Part shown: positions 56,034 to 64,000 of the stretch, piece after piece | Layout of the letters: every line of letters starts with the position of its first letter | Numbering within the stretch: position 1 is the first letter of the stretch | From: Rhizobium sp. 11515TR | GTDB lineage: Bacteria > Pseudomonadota > Alphaproteobacteria > Rhizobiales > Rhizobiaceae | Reading direction: 5' to 3' | NCBI RefSeq assembly: GCF_002277895.1 | Contig: NZ_CP022998.1 | Location: 1,097,501 to 1,161,500 of the forward strand | Length of the DNA: 64,000 nucleotides | The notes under the pieces: generated by a model | The model's database searches: none | Seen by the model: only the letters and a program-made list of their open reading frames with translations | What the model was told of the DNA's origin: nothing | Translations under genes and position numbers: made by a program

Positions 56034-56693
56034 TCAGACCTGGATGCCGACCGTCAGGCCAATGGCCTCGCGCAATTCCTGAAGGCCAACGCCTTTTTCC
56101 GATGAGGTGGCGAGGATGCCGGGATAGGCGGCGGGGCGCTTGCGGATTTTTTCAGCGGTATCGGCTAGCAGTTTCGGTATGCCTGCTTCCTTGATCTTGT
56201 CGGTCTTGGTCAGCAAGATCTGATAGGAAACGGCGGCTTTGTCGAGCAGGTCCAGGACCTCCGCGTCGTTCTTCTTGATACCGTGGCGGCTGTCGATCAG
56301 CACATAGACGCGCTTCAGCGTCGTGCGCCCGCGCAGATAGTCGAAGACCAGCTTCGTCCAGGCATCGACCTGATCCTTGGGGGCTTCGGCATAGCCGTAG
56401 CCGGGCATGTCGACTAGGGCCATCGGCGGCAGATCGCCAGCTTCGCCGGAAAAGCCGTCGGGAACGAAATAGTTGAGTTCCTGCGTGCGTCCCGGCGTAT
56501 TCGAAGTACGCGCCAATCCCTTATGTCCGACCAGAGCATTGATCAGCGACGACTTGCCGACATTGGAGCGGCCGGCAAAGGCGATTTCCGGCGGCCCTTC
56601 CGGGGGCAGAAATTTCATCGACGGCACGCCGCGGATGAAAATCCACGGACGCCCGAAAAGCGGCTTGTCGTCTTTTGTCGTCTGATCTGCCAT
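56034..56693 (-). CDS. engB: Ribosome biogenesis GTPase EngB/YsxC
   Basis: A 219-residue GTPase with the G motifs in order: [14 protein letters not shown] (G1, about 41-54), TPGRTQ (G2), DMPGYG (G3, about 98-103) and TKTD (G4). It acts in 50S subunit assembly. The start is ATG 56693, as upstream in-frame codons are not protein-like. It belongs to the rpmH-rnpA-yidC-engB-argB series but is separated from yidC by the AraC and hydrolase genes. Confidence 0.93.
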   Translation of the reverse strand: MADQTTKDDKPLFGRPWIFIRGVPSMKFLPPEGPPEIAFAGRSNVGKSSLINALVGHKGLARTSNTPGRTQELNYFVPDGFSGEAGDLPPMALVDMPGYGYAEAPKDQVDAWTKLVFDYLRGRTTLKRVYVLIDSRHGIKKNDAEVLDLLDKAAVSYQILLTKTDKIKEAGIPKLLADTAEKIRKRPAAYPGILATSSEKGVGLQELREAIGLTVGIQV

Positions 56694-56786
56694 TTGCTCA
56701 GTCTTTTGCTTGAATGAGTGGATTGGCTTCGAGGTTTTATCCGCGAAAGTCAAGTTTCGTTCACCAAACGGAAGCCGACCAGCACG

Positions 56787-57704
56787 ATGGCGCCGGCCAA
56801 ATTCGATCCATCGATGCAAAATCCGCAATTGCTGCACCACGAGGCTGCGCAAGCCATGCTAAGGCTTGACGCCATGAAGACTGCAACGGAACAGAGCTAT
56901 CGTCGCCGCATCGCAAGGGTCATCGAAGCGATCATGATTGATCCTTCGGCGCCGCATTCCATCGAAAGTCTCGCCGCAGTAGCCCATTTCTCGCCGTTTC
57001 ACTTTCATCGGCTCTACCGGGCGATGACGGGGGAAAGCGTTGCGGCCACGATCCGGCGTGTGCGGCTTGCTCAGGCGGCATATCAGCTGGTTACAAATCC
57101 GGTCTCGATCACGGAGGCGGCGTTGGAGGCCGGCTACGACAGCTCTCAAAGTTTCGCACGCGCCTTTCGCAGCCTGACGGGCCTGAGCCCGACGGAGTTT
57201 CAGATGCAGCAGCAGTCGATTGCAGCAAACCTGCCATTGGTCACCATTGGCGATCGGTTGCACGTCACGATATTTGGTTTGTCGCATGAAGGCCCTGCTC
57301 AGACGATCCCGCACACCTACCGCCGTGTTGCGCTGAAATTATCGGAGCGAGGAATGGTTTGGAGCGATCTGACGCGGGTCGGCATTGGCTCCGGCGATCC
57401 GGAGCAGGGGGAGGGCTTTCGCTATTTTGCCGGCGTGGTGTTTCCGGAAGACAGCATCGTCACGGAAGGGCTTGAGCGATACGATGTGGCAGGAGGCCGT
57501 TATGCCTGCTACCGGCTCGTCGGACCTTATGCGCTCATTTCATCGACATTCCAGACGCTGTTCGGCAGCTGGTTGCCGCAGAGTGGCTTCGAGCCAGATG
57601 ATCGCCCGGTGATAGAGCTCTATCTCAATCATCCGACCAAGGTGATGGAGCATGAAATTGCCACCGATCTACTGATCCCCATTCGCAGCGCCCGCACCAC
57701 CTAA
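56787..57704 (+). CDS. AraC-family regulator with GyrI-like effector domain
   Basis: A 305-residue (from this start) regulator. The two helix-turn-helix motifs of the AraC DNA-binding domain come first ([20 protein letters not shown] and [20 protein letters not shown]), and the C-terminal half resembles GyrI/SOUL small-molecule-binding domains. This order (DNA-binding first) is the Rob/SoxS-with-effector type. The start is uncertain: GTG 56718, ATG 56787 or ATG 56874, the last having AAGG upstream and still keeping the whole DNA-binding domain. The hydrolase gene follows at 105 bases. Confidence 0.85.
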   Translation: MAPAKFDPSMQNPQLLHHEAAQAMLRLDAMKTATEQSYRRRIARVIEAIMIDPSAPHSIESLAAVAHFSPFHFHRLYRAMTGESVAATIRRVRLAQAAYQLVTNPVSITEAALEAGYDSSQSFARAFRSLTGLSPTEFQMQQQSIAANLPLVTIGDRLHVTIFGLSHEGPAQTIPHTYRRVALKLSERGMVWSDLTRVGIGSGDPEQGEGFRYFAGVVFPEDSIVTEGLERYDVAGGRYACYRLVGPYALISSTFQTLFGSWLPQSGFEPDDRPVIELYLNHPTKVMEHEIATDLLIPIRSARTT

Positions 57705-57809
57705 CCATTCTCCATCGTTGACATCTCAATTCTCAGCGAACGGCCGGCCATGAGACGGTTCGCCGATGCTTGTTCTTTTGCCTTTCCTCATCCTGTCCGG
57801 AGAAGAAAA

Positions 57810-58766
57810 ATGCGCATTTCGAAAATTGGATTTCTCATCGTCTTCGCCTTAGCGTCGGTGTCGGCTCAAGCCGCGGGCTTGGCGTCGATCAACTTGCCCG
57901 CCAGTGACGATGGCCCCGCCTTGAGCGGCTTCGTCTGGTCGCCCTGTGCGACGTCGGCAGGCGAGGTGCAGCTGGGGCCGGTTGTACTGCCTGCCGTACG
58001 TGATTGCCCGATTGCGGGCGAGAAGCTGCCGCTGGTGATCGTGTCGCATGGACATGGCGGCGGCTCCCTCAATCATCACGATGCGGCAGAGGCGCTAGCA
58101 GATGCGGGTTTTGTGGTGGTTGCGTTGAATCATCCCGGCGACAATTTCTCCGATCTCACTCGGGCGGGCGATATTTCGATCATGTTCCAGCGACCAGCGG
58201 ATGTTAAGCGCCTGCTTGACTTCATCCTCGGCAAATGGTCGGGCGCAGCAAAGGTCGATCCCGATCGCATCGGCTTCTTCGGCTTCTCGCGAGGCGGCTA
58301 TACCGGTCTCGTGCTTGCAGGCGCGGTCCCTGACTTTCGTGATCCTACAGTGCCTTGCCCGGAGCCTGCCCCCATCTGCGGTGAAATTCGCCGCAATGAA
58401 ATACCGGCCAAGCCGCTCGTCCGCGACGGACGAATAAAGGCGCTCGTGCTTGCCGACCCGTTGAGCTTCTTTACGGACAAGAAGAGCTTGAAGTCCGTCG
58501 ATGCGCCCATCCAACTCTGGAGTTCCGAGCACGGCGGCGATGGCGTGCTGCCTGAGAATGTCGCCGCATTGGCTGCCAATCTGCCTCAAAAGCCCGATTT
58601 CCACGTCGTGCCGGGCTCGGCGCATTTTGCCTTTCTGGCGCCATGTCCAGCTGCCTTGGCCTCATCGCAGCCGGAGATCTGCAAGGATCAGGACGGATTC
58701 GACAGGATCTCGTTCCACAAGTCGTTTGATGCTGAGGTGCTGGCCTTCTTCCGTCGGCATCTTTAG
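57810..58766 (+). CDS. Secreted alpha/beta-hydrolase (dienelactone hydrolase-like)
   Basis: A 318-residue protein with a signal peptide (KIGFLIVFALASVSAQAAG). The oxyanion region is LVIVSHGHGGG (about 91-101), and the nucleophile elbow GFSRGGYTG (about 166-174) carries the catalytic Ser. PGSAHFAF near the C-terminus supplies the His. The fold resembles dienelactone hydrolases and platelet-activating-factor acetylhydrolases. Four extra cysteines suggest disulfides in the periplasm. GGAGAAGAAAA precedes the start. The AraC-type regulator upstream may control it. Confidence 0.87.
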   Translation: MRISKIGFLIVFALASVSAQAAGLASINLPASDDGPALSGFVWSPCATSAGEVQLGPVVLPAVRDCPIAGEKLPLVIVSHGHGGGSLNHHDAAEALADAGFVVVALNHPGDNFSDLTRAGDISIMFQRPADVKRLLDFILGKWSGAAKVDPDRIGFFGFSRGGYTGLVLAGAVPDFRDPTVPCPEPAPICGEIRRNEIPAKPLVRDGRIKALVLADPLSFFTDKKSLKSVDAPIQLWSSEHGGDGVLPENVAALAANLPQKPDFHVVPGSAHFAFLAPCPAALASSQPEICKDQDGFDRISFHKSFDAEVLAFFRRHL

Positions 58767-58836
58767 GCAGTTCCGCATCCCAAGCGTGGTTCTAAACCTG
58801 CGCCTCAGCTTGACGGCAAACCATTGCAGAAAAAGA

Positions 58837-58861
58837 AAAGCCCCGCCGAGGCAGGGCTTTT
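58837..58861. terminator. Bidirectional terminator between hydrolase and yidC
   Basis: AAAGCCC (58837-58843) pairs with GGGCTTT (58854-58860) over a 10-base loop that itself has CGCC/GGCA-like complementarity, and ends in T. It lies between two convergent genes. Confidence 0.8.
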
Positions 58862-58865
58862 GTCG

Positions 58866-60671
58866 TCATTTCGATGGTGCCGGTTTTCGTTTGAAGAGGC
58901 CCTTCAGATTGTCGAAGAGCTCCACCTTCACGCCGTGGCGCTTCATGATGATCGACTGCTGGATGACCGAGAGCGTGTTGTTCCAGGCCCAGTAGATCAC
59001 GAGGCCGGCCGGGAAGCTTGCCAGCATGAACATGAATACCAGCGGCATCCAGTTGAAGATCATCGCCTGGGTCGGGTCCGGCGGCGTCGGGTTCATGCGC
59101 ATCTGGAAGAACATGGTGACGCCCATGATCAGCGGCCAGACGCCGAGATGCAGGAAGGTCGGAGCCGCAAAGGGCAGCAGGCCGAACAGGTTGACGATCG
59201 AGGTCGGATCCGGAGCGGAAAGATCCTGGATCCAGCCGAAGAACGGCGCGTGGCGCATCTCGATGGTGATATAGATCACCTTGTAGAGCGAGAAGAAGAT
59301 CGGGATCTGCAGGAGCACTGGCCAGCAGCCCGCAATCGGGTTGATCTTCTCTTCCTTGTAGAGCTGCATGGTCGCCTGCTGCAGGGCCATGCGGTCGTCG
59401 CCGAACTTGGCCTTCAGCTCCTCCATCTTCGGCTGCACGCGCTTCATGTTCGCCATGGAGGCATATTGCCGGCTGGCGAGCGGGAAGAAGAGCGCCTTGA
59501 CGACGATGGTGGTGCAGAGGATCGCGACGCCGAAATTGCCGAAGTAGCGGAAGAAGAAATCCATCAGCTTGAACATCGGCTTGGTGATGAAATAGAACCA
59601 GCCCCAGTCGATCAGGCGATCGAAGCGCGGGATCGAATAGCTGGTCTCATAGCGGTCGATGACCGGAACTTCCTTGGCGCCGGCGAAGACGAGGTTCTTC
59701 AGGTCGATCGACTGACCAGGGGCAACCGTGATCACATCCTGCTTGTAGTCTGCCTGGTAACGCGGCGTGCCATCCGCGAAGTGCGAGAAGCGGGCATCAT
59801 AAGCGGTCGACTGCGGCGGCACGATGGTCGCGGCCCAGTACTTGTCCGTCATGCCGAGCCAGCCGCCCGTCGCCTTGGCGGGCGTCGTGGCTTCCTTTTC
59901 GGTAGACGCGTACTTGGTCTCGATCAGGCCGTCATCGCCGATAACGCCGATGAAACCTTCATGCAGGACGTAGGCGGAAGGCGTCTCGGGCTTGTTGTAG
60001 CGGGTGACGCGGCCATAGCTCGACAGTGCAATCGGCGCCTGGCTGGCGTTGGCGATCTTGTCAGTGATCGTGAACATATAGCGATCGTCGACGGAGATCG
60101 TGCGGCTGAAGGTGATGCCCTTGTCATTGGTGTAGGATAGCGTCACCGGTGTCTTGTCGGTCAGCTTGTCGCCGCTTGCGAGCTTCCAAACCGTCGAGGG
60201 GCCGGGGACCGCACCGGTCGCGTCGCTGCCGACATAGCCGAGTTCGGTGAAATAGCCGTCCTTGGTATCGGCCGGGCTGAACAGCGTGATGATCGGGCTG
60301 CTCTTGTCGACAGTCTCGTGATAGGCCTTGAGACGGAGATCGTCGAGACGGGCGCCTTCCAGGTTGATCGAGCCAGCAAGGGCCGGCGTATCGATGACAA
60401 CGCGCGAGGATGCGGTCTTTTCGACCGACTGGTCACGGGTGAGGACCGCCGAGGTCGTCTGGCCGTTTGCTGGCAGCGAACCGTTGACCGCAGTGCCCGC
60501 AGGAGCTGGCTGCGTCGTCTGGGCCTGCTGCGCCTGCTGGTGCTGCTTGGCAGCCTGCTCGGCCTGACGCTGCGCTTCGAGGCGCGGGTTCATGTAGAAA
60601 AACTGCCAGCCGAGAACAATCAGCACAGACAGTGCAATTGCAATGAAGTAATTGCGGTTGTTTTCCATCAT
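58866..60671 (-). CDS. yidC: Membrane protein insertase YidC
   Basis: A 601-residue YidC of the Gram-negative type. It has an N-terminal helix ([17 protein letters not shown]), a Gln/Ala-rich linker, a large periplasmic domain and the conserved core from about 355 ([20 protein letters not shown], then [20 protein letters not shown]). It inserts and folds inner-membrane proteins with or without Sec. The start overlaps the rnpA stop (ATGA at 60668-60671). The basic tail RKPAPSK contacts the ribosome in relatives. Confidence 0.96.
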   Translation of the reverse strand: MMENNRNYFIAIALSVLIVLGWQFFYMNPRLEAQRQAEQAAKQHQQAQQAQTTQPAPAGTAVNGSLPANGQTTSAVLTRDQSVEKTASSRVVIDTPALAGSINLEGARLDDLRLKAYHETVDKSSPIITLFSPADTKDGYFTELGYVGSDATGAVPGPSTVWKLASGDKLTDKTPVTLSYTNDKGITFSRTISVDDRYMFTITDKIANASQAPIALSSYGRVTRYNKPETPSAYVLHEGFIGVIGDDGLIETKYASTEKEATTPAKATGGWLGMTDKYWAATIVPPQSTAYDARFSHFADGTPRYQADYKQDVITVAPGQSIDLKNLVFAGAKEVPVIDRYETSYSIPRFDRLIDWGWFYFITKPMFKLMDFFFRYFGNFGVAILCTTIVVKALFFPLASRQYASMANMKRVQPKMEELKAKFGDDRMALQQATMQLYKEEKINPIAGCWPVLLQIPIFFSLYKVIYITIEMRHAPFFGWIQDLSAPDPTSIVNLFGLLPFAAPTFLHLGVWPLIMGVTMFFQMRMNPTPPDPTQAMIFNWMPLVFMFMLASFPAGLVIYWAWNNTLSVIQQSIIMKRHGVKVELFDNLKGLFKRKPAPSK

Positions 60672-61069
60672 ACTTTCCTGGAGCGGTCCTTTTCCGACCG
60701 CCGGTGTTTCGGCCTGGTTTCGATGCGGCTTACGAGTTCGCTCGCCAGTTTTTCGAAAGGTGCAGTCAGCACCTCGCGCCGCGCGACAACCACATAGTCG
60801 TGTCCGGGCTGCATTGCAAATCCGGCGTGAAGCCGCACGGCTTCTTTCAGCCTGCGTCGCATGCGGTTGCGCTCCACCGCGTTGCCATGTTTTTTGGTAA
60901 CGGTAAAACCGACGCGGGGTTCGGCGTCGGGGATCTTGCGGTCCAGCATTTCGATGAGGAAGAAGCTGCCTCTGCGCTTCTCGCCTTCGCGGACTGCAAG
61001 AAACTGCGGCCGGCTTTTCAGCCGCCCGACAGTCTTTTTGGGTCGTTCATTCGTCAATTTGCCCGCCAT
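60668..61069 (-). CDS. rnpA: Ribonuclease P protein component
   Basis: A 133-residue basic RnpA. The RNR motif is in [12 protein letters not shown] (about 72-83), preceded by [13 protein letters not shown]. It binds RNase P RNA for 5' maturation of tRNA. It sits 25 bases after rpmH and overlaps yidC, the standard rpmH-rnpA-yidC order, with no yidD between. N- and C-terminal basic extensions are longer than in E. coli. Confidence 0.92.
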   Translation of the reverse strand: MAGKLTNERPKKTVGRLKSRPQFLAVREGEKRRGSFFLIEMLDRKIPDAEPRVGFTVTKKHGNAVERNRMRRRLKEAVRLHAGFAMQPGHDYVVVARREVLTAPFEKLASELVSRIETRPKHRRSEKDRSRKV

Positions 61070-61094
61070 CCTGGATTATCGGGCACTTCGGCCC

Positions 61095-61229
61095 TTAGGC
61101 CGAAAGACGCTTGCGGCCGCGGTTACGGCGAGCGGAAAGAACCGCACGGCCGCCCTTGGTGGCCATGCGCGCACGGAAGCCGTGACGACGCTTGCGGACA
61201 AGCTTGGATGGTTGGTAGGTACGCTTCAT
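61095..61229 (-). CDS. rpmH: 50S ribosomal protein L34
   Basis: A 44-residue protein beginning [20 protein letters not shown] and ending in GRKRLSA. This is the textbook L34 sequence. Short, very basic, and directly upstream of rnpA, as in nearly all bacteria. A strong promoter lies about 125 bases upstream at 61352-61380. Confidence 0.97.
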   Translation of the reverse strand: MKRTYQPSKLVRKRRHGFRARMATKGGRAVLSARRNRGRKRLSA

Positions 61230-61648
61230 TTATTTAAACACCGCGGAGTGCGGCCCTTCTTGAGCTTTGCTTTTGATAGCAAGGAGCGTTGTTGATTATG
61301 GCGAACGGACTTGGCCCGCAAATGCAGGCTCCATGACCGGACGTGCGCGGGCTTATACGGATCAAGGCCCTGGAAGTCAATTATAGGAGCGCAGATTCCT
61401 TGAAATCAGGCAAATTCGCGCTACCGGCAGCGCCAACGCGCATTTAGCGGCCATGTTTGCTGGAATGTGTCTGCAACCTTAAATATAGATTGCGGATATT
61501 CTAAAATATATGGAAAGTATAGTTGAGAATGCCGTATGTCTAGATTAAAAATACCTCAATATAACGTTAATGATTTTAGCCGATATCTAGCTCTATGTCG
61601 TAAAACCCATCGATTTGTGGGGGATGGGATCTGCGCCGGAGGGGTATT
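61230..61648. other. 419-base divergent region between rpmH and the second chemoreceptor gene
   Basis: The left half carries the rpmH promoter (61352-61380) and a leader of about 115 bases. The right half, about 61475-61610, is conspicuously AT-rich against the local average and must hold the receptor promoter. It contains TTAAATATAGATTGCGGAT-like runs but no repeat, RNA gene or operator that I can name. Confidence 0.55.
61352..61380 (-). promoter_or_regulatory. Strong sigma-70-type promoter of rpmH
   Basis: On the minus strand, TTGACT (61380-61375) and TATAAG (61357-61352) are separated by exactly 17 bases. This near-consensus pair, uncommon in rhizobia, fits a highly expressed ribosomal-protein operon. 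Transcription should start near 61345, leaving a leader of about 115 bases. Confidence 0.75.
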
Positions 61649-63655
61649 GTGAAAATTCGCGGCAAAATAAATCTGCTTGTATCTGTCATGGCCGGGGCGG
61701 CGCTTCTGATTGGCGCCACCGCCCTCTATGCGTTGCACCAATATGACCAGAAATTACAGAGCTACGAGCAGACGGCAAGCCGCGCTTACATGGGCGAGCG
61801 CCTGAACCGTTACGTGACTGCGGTGGTCATGGAAGCGCGCGGCATTTATGCCGCTGCCGCGGCAAAGGATTCCAAACCCTTTGCCGATGGCCTGATGGCC
61901 GATCTCGACGAAATCGACAAGGTGCTGACGAGCTGGGCGCCTCTGGTGCCGGATACGCAGAAGCCGGAATTCACCAAGCTGCAGGCTCGCGCCCAAGAGT
62001 TTCGCGTCTTTCGCACGGAAACGGCCAGGCTCGGCGTGACGGATGGTCCTGACGCCGCCGGCAAGCAGGGCAACAATGAAGCCAACCGCGCCAACCGCAA
62101 GGCTTTCCAGGCTGAGATCGATGCGATCGTCCAGACCGACAAGGCGGAGCTTGCGAAGGCGGAGACCGAGATCGCAACCTTCCACAGCACTGTACTCTGG
62201 ATGGTCCTCTCCATCATGATCGCCGGTATCGTGGCGGGCGTCGGCCTGGGAGCCTATATCGGCACCGTCCATCTGAGCCGCCCGATCCGCAAGGTGACTG
62301 ATGCGATAAAGAATGTCGCCAACGGCCAGTTCGATATCGAGGTGCCGTTTGCCGGCCGTGGCGACGAAATCGGCGAGATGGCCGCGGCCGTCGACATCTT
62401 CAAGGAAAATGGCAATGCCGTGCGCCGCATGAATGCCGAGGAAACGGCCCTGCGCGCAAAAAGCGACGAGCTTCAGTCGAGCATGTCTCTCGTGGTCTCG
62501 GCCGCGGCGGCCGGCGATTTCAGCCAGCGCATCGAGAAGGACTACGGTGACGTCAATCTCAACCGCTTCGCGCGCAACGTCAACGAGCTCCTGATCAGCG
62601 TCGACACAGGAATCGGCGAGGTCCGCCGCGTTATCGCGAGCCTGGCTGACGGAGATCTGACCCAGGCGATGAAGGGCGAATTCCAGGGCGCCTTTGCCGA
62701 ACTGCAGCAGAACGTCAATACGACGCTTGCGACGCTGAAGAGCACCATGAGCGAAGTGCGCGAGACCACTGGTTCGATCAACTCCAACACCAACGAGCTT
62801 CGCCACGCCAGCGACGACCTCTCCAAGCGCACCGAACAGCAGGCGGCCGCCCTGGAAGAGACCTCGGCGGCGCTCGATCAGATCACCTCCGTCGTGCAGA
62901 ATTCCACGGAGCGGGCGCGCGAGGCCAGTGTCATGGTCAGCGAAGCCAAGGACGATGCGGCACGCTCCGGCACGGTCGTTCGCAATGCCATCGATGCCAT
63001 GGGGCGCATCGAGCAGGCCTCGGGCGAGATCAGCCAGATCATCGGTGTGATCGACGATATCGCCTTCCAGACCAATCTCCTGGCATTGAATGCGGGCGTC
63101 GAGGCCGCGCGCGCCGGCGAGGCAGGCAAGGGCTTCGCGGTGGTTGCCCAGGAAGTACGCGAGCTTGCCCAGCGCTCCGCGACAGCTGCCAAGGATATCA
63201 AGGCCTTGATCGGCAAGTCAGGTGGCGAGGTGCAAATCGGCGTCAAGCTCGTGCAGGCGACCGGCGAGGCGCTGTCGTCCATCGAAGCGCGCGTCCTCAA
63301 GATCAACGACCATATCCACTCGATCGCAACGGCGGCGCGCGAGCAGGCAACTGGCCTGTCCGAGGTCAACAACGCCGTGAACCAGATGGACGAAGTTACA
63401 CAGCGCAACGCCGCCATGGTCGAGGAAACCTCGGCCGCGACCCACCGATTGGCGGCTGAGGCAGATGGCCTTGTCCACCTCGTTTCGCGCTTCAAGGTCG
63501 ACGCAGCCAACGTTTCCGCTCCCGTTCCAGCGCGCGCCGAGACGCATCGTCCGGCCGCTTCGCCGGCCCGGCGCATGATCGACAGGGTCGCGACTGCATT
63601 TGGCGGAGGAGCGCTTGCTCCAGCTGCCGCGGCGCAGGGCTGGGAAGAGTTCTGA
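61649..63655 (+). CDS. Methyl-accepting chemotaxis protein with short periplasmic helical domain
   Basis: A 668-residue receptor. Helices at about 8-30 and 188-212 bracket a helical four-helix-bundle-type sensor, then two HAMP-like regions (about 213-265 and 285-365), and the signalling hairpin with [20 protein letters not shown]. The C-terminus QGWEEF matches the CheR-tether type. The GTG start at 61649 follows GGAGGGG closely. It has no neighbouring che genes. It shares the tail and hairpin with the receptor at 37910 but not the sensor. Confidence 0.92.
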   Translation: MKIRGKINLLVSVMAGAALLIGATALYALHQYDQKLQSYEQTASRAYMGERLNRYVTAVVMEARGIYAAAAAKDSKPFADGLMADLDEIDKVLTSWAPLVPDTQKPEFTKLQARAQEFRVFRTETARLGVTDGPDAAGKQGNNEANRANRKAFQAEIDAIVQTDKAELAKAETEIATFHSTVLWMVLSIMIAGIVAGVGLGAYIGTVHLSRPIRKVTDAIKNVANGQFDIEVPFAGRGDEIGEMAAAVDIFKENGNAVRRMNAEETALRAKSDELQSSMSLVVSAAAAGDFSQRIEKDYGDVNLNRFARNVNELLISVDTGIGEVRRVIASLADGDLTQAMKGEFQGAFAELQQNVNTTLATLKSTMSEVRETTGSINSNTNELRHASDDLSKRTEQQAAALEETSAALDQITSVVQNSTERAREASVMVSEAKDDAARSGTVVRNAIDAMGRIEQASGEISQIIGVIDDIAFQTNLLALNAGVEAARAGEAGKGFAVVAQEVRELAQRSATAAKDIKALIGKSGGEVQIGVKLVQATGEALSSIEARVLKINDHIHSIATAAREQATGLSEVNNAVNQMDEVTQRNAAMVEETSAATHRLAAEADGLVHLVSRFKVDAANVSAPVPARAETHRPAASPARRMIDRVATAFGGGALAPAAAAQGWEEF

Positions 63656-63829
63656 TCCTGCCGATCTGATCTCACCAATATGAGGCTGGCTGCGGCGCTT
63701 GTGCATCGTTGCCGGCCTTCGTCTTGTGCCAAAATCCGCAGCCGATTGGAAAAGAGCCCACAATCGCCTATTATCGAGTTTCGATCAGGTCGCATCAGAT
63801 CGCTTTTTAAGCGAAGCGGGACAATTGAA

Positions 63830-64000
63830 ATGGACAGTGGGCAGGACAAGGGGGCCGTAAAGGACGGCAAGGTCGAGAAAAGCCGCCTGTCCCAGCTTTG
63901 CCGTCCCACAGGCATTTTCGGCGGCCTCTCCGGCAAGCTTCTCATTCTCACCGTCGTTTTCATTTCGTTGGCGGAAGTGCTGATCTTCGTGCCGTCGGTC
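63830..64000 (+). CDS. N-terminus of a membrane protein, possibly a sensor histidine kinase, cut by window edge
   Basis: 57 codons are visible from ATG 63830. A polar, Lys-rich start (MDSGQDKGAV) is followed by RPTGIFGGLSGKLLILTVVF, leading into a membrane helix. This kind of start is seen in rhizobial sensor kinases, but no catalytic part lies in the window, so the function is a guess. It begins 174 bases after the chemoreceptor gene, in the same direction. Confidence 0.5.
   Translation, partial: MDSGQDKGAVKDGKVEKSRLSQLCRPTGIFGGLSGKLLILTVVFISLAEVLIFVPSV

Noticed and set aside
58824..60140. A 438-codon plus-strand frame opposite yidC
   Set aside because: Charged, repetitive antisense translation; yidC is unambiguous.

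Overview
The window looks like a stretch of the main chromosome of a Rhizobiaceae member, most likely Rhizobium itself. Almost every gene is a high-GC alphaproteobacterial housekeeping gene. The run lnt, praR, metK, trmB and the pairing of ornithine-lipid genes (olsB, olsA) with tme, mutS, glnD and miaB match the gene order I know from Rhizobium and Sinorhizobium. The small intergenic repeats are of the rhizobial RIME type. No rRNA, tRNA, CRISPR array, transposase or phage gene was found. Genus-level assignment is inference from remembered synteny, not from a search.

Layout. 1-3.8 kb: LPS export genes (lptA start, lptC) facing away from sppA, ihfB and a LapA-like membrane protein, then an acetyltransferase and a CoxG-like protein on the minus strand. 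3.9-8.8 kb: two RNA methyltransferases and lspA in a chain of ATGA overlaps, then a large hybrid histidine kinase. 9-21.6 kb: olsB with a Pho-box-like site, a class III cyclase, NADP-malic enzyme (tme), mutS, a 98-residue orphan, glnD and murJ. 21.6-35.7 kb: a long plus-strand run with trpS, a stress protein, an Nfu Fe-S protein, tsaB-rimI, the Fur-family regulator mur, olsA, miaB-phoH-ybeY-corC-lnt, the regulator praR, and metK-trmB. 35.8-42.6 kb: a small heat-shock protein with a DUF1150 partner, a nucleoside hydrolase, a chemoreceptor, ribokinase and rmuC.

42.8-49.1 kb holds def, fmt, truA and arsC on the plus strand, facing dapD-dapE and a membrane protein. A VapBC-type toxin-antitoxin cassette sits between def and fmt with its own promoter and a tandem palindromic operator. 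Its antitoxin reading frame is broken by an apparent -1 frameshift, while the toxin keeps all four acidic catalytic residues. 49.3-53.8 kb: a LOG-family protein, an EF-hand protein, a HAD nucleotidase, a PEP-mutase-like enzyme and argB. 54-61.2 kb: an ECF sigma/anti-sigma/fasciclin module and an AraC/hydrolase pair interrupt the minus-strand series rpmH-rnpA-yidC-engB-argB. 61.6-64 kb: a second chemoreceptor and the start of a membrane protein cut by the window edge.

Themes. Envelope biogenesis recurs throughout (LptC, LspA, Lnt, MurJ, YidC, OlsA/OlsB, DapD/E), as do translation and RNA modification (MiaB, TsaB, RimI, TrmB, TruA, Fmt, Def, YbeY, RnpA, L34). Nutrient sensing is represented by GlnD (nitrogen), a Pho box on olsB (phosphate) and Mur (manganese). 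The most unusual region is the toxin-antitoxin insertion in the def-fmt operon.
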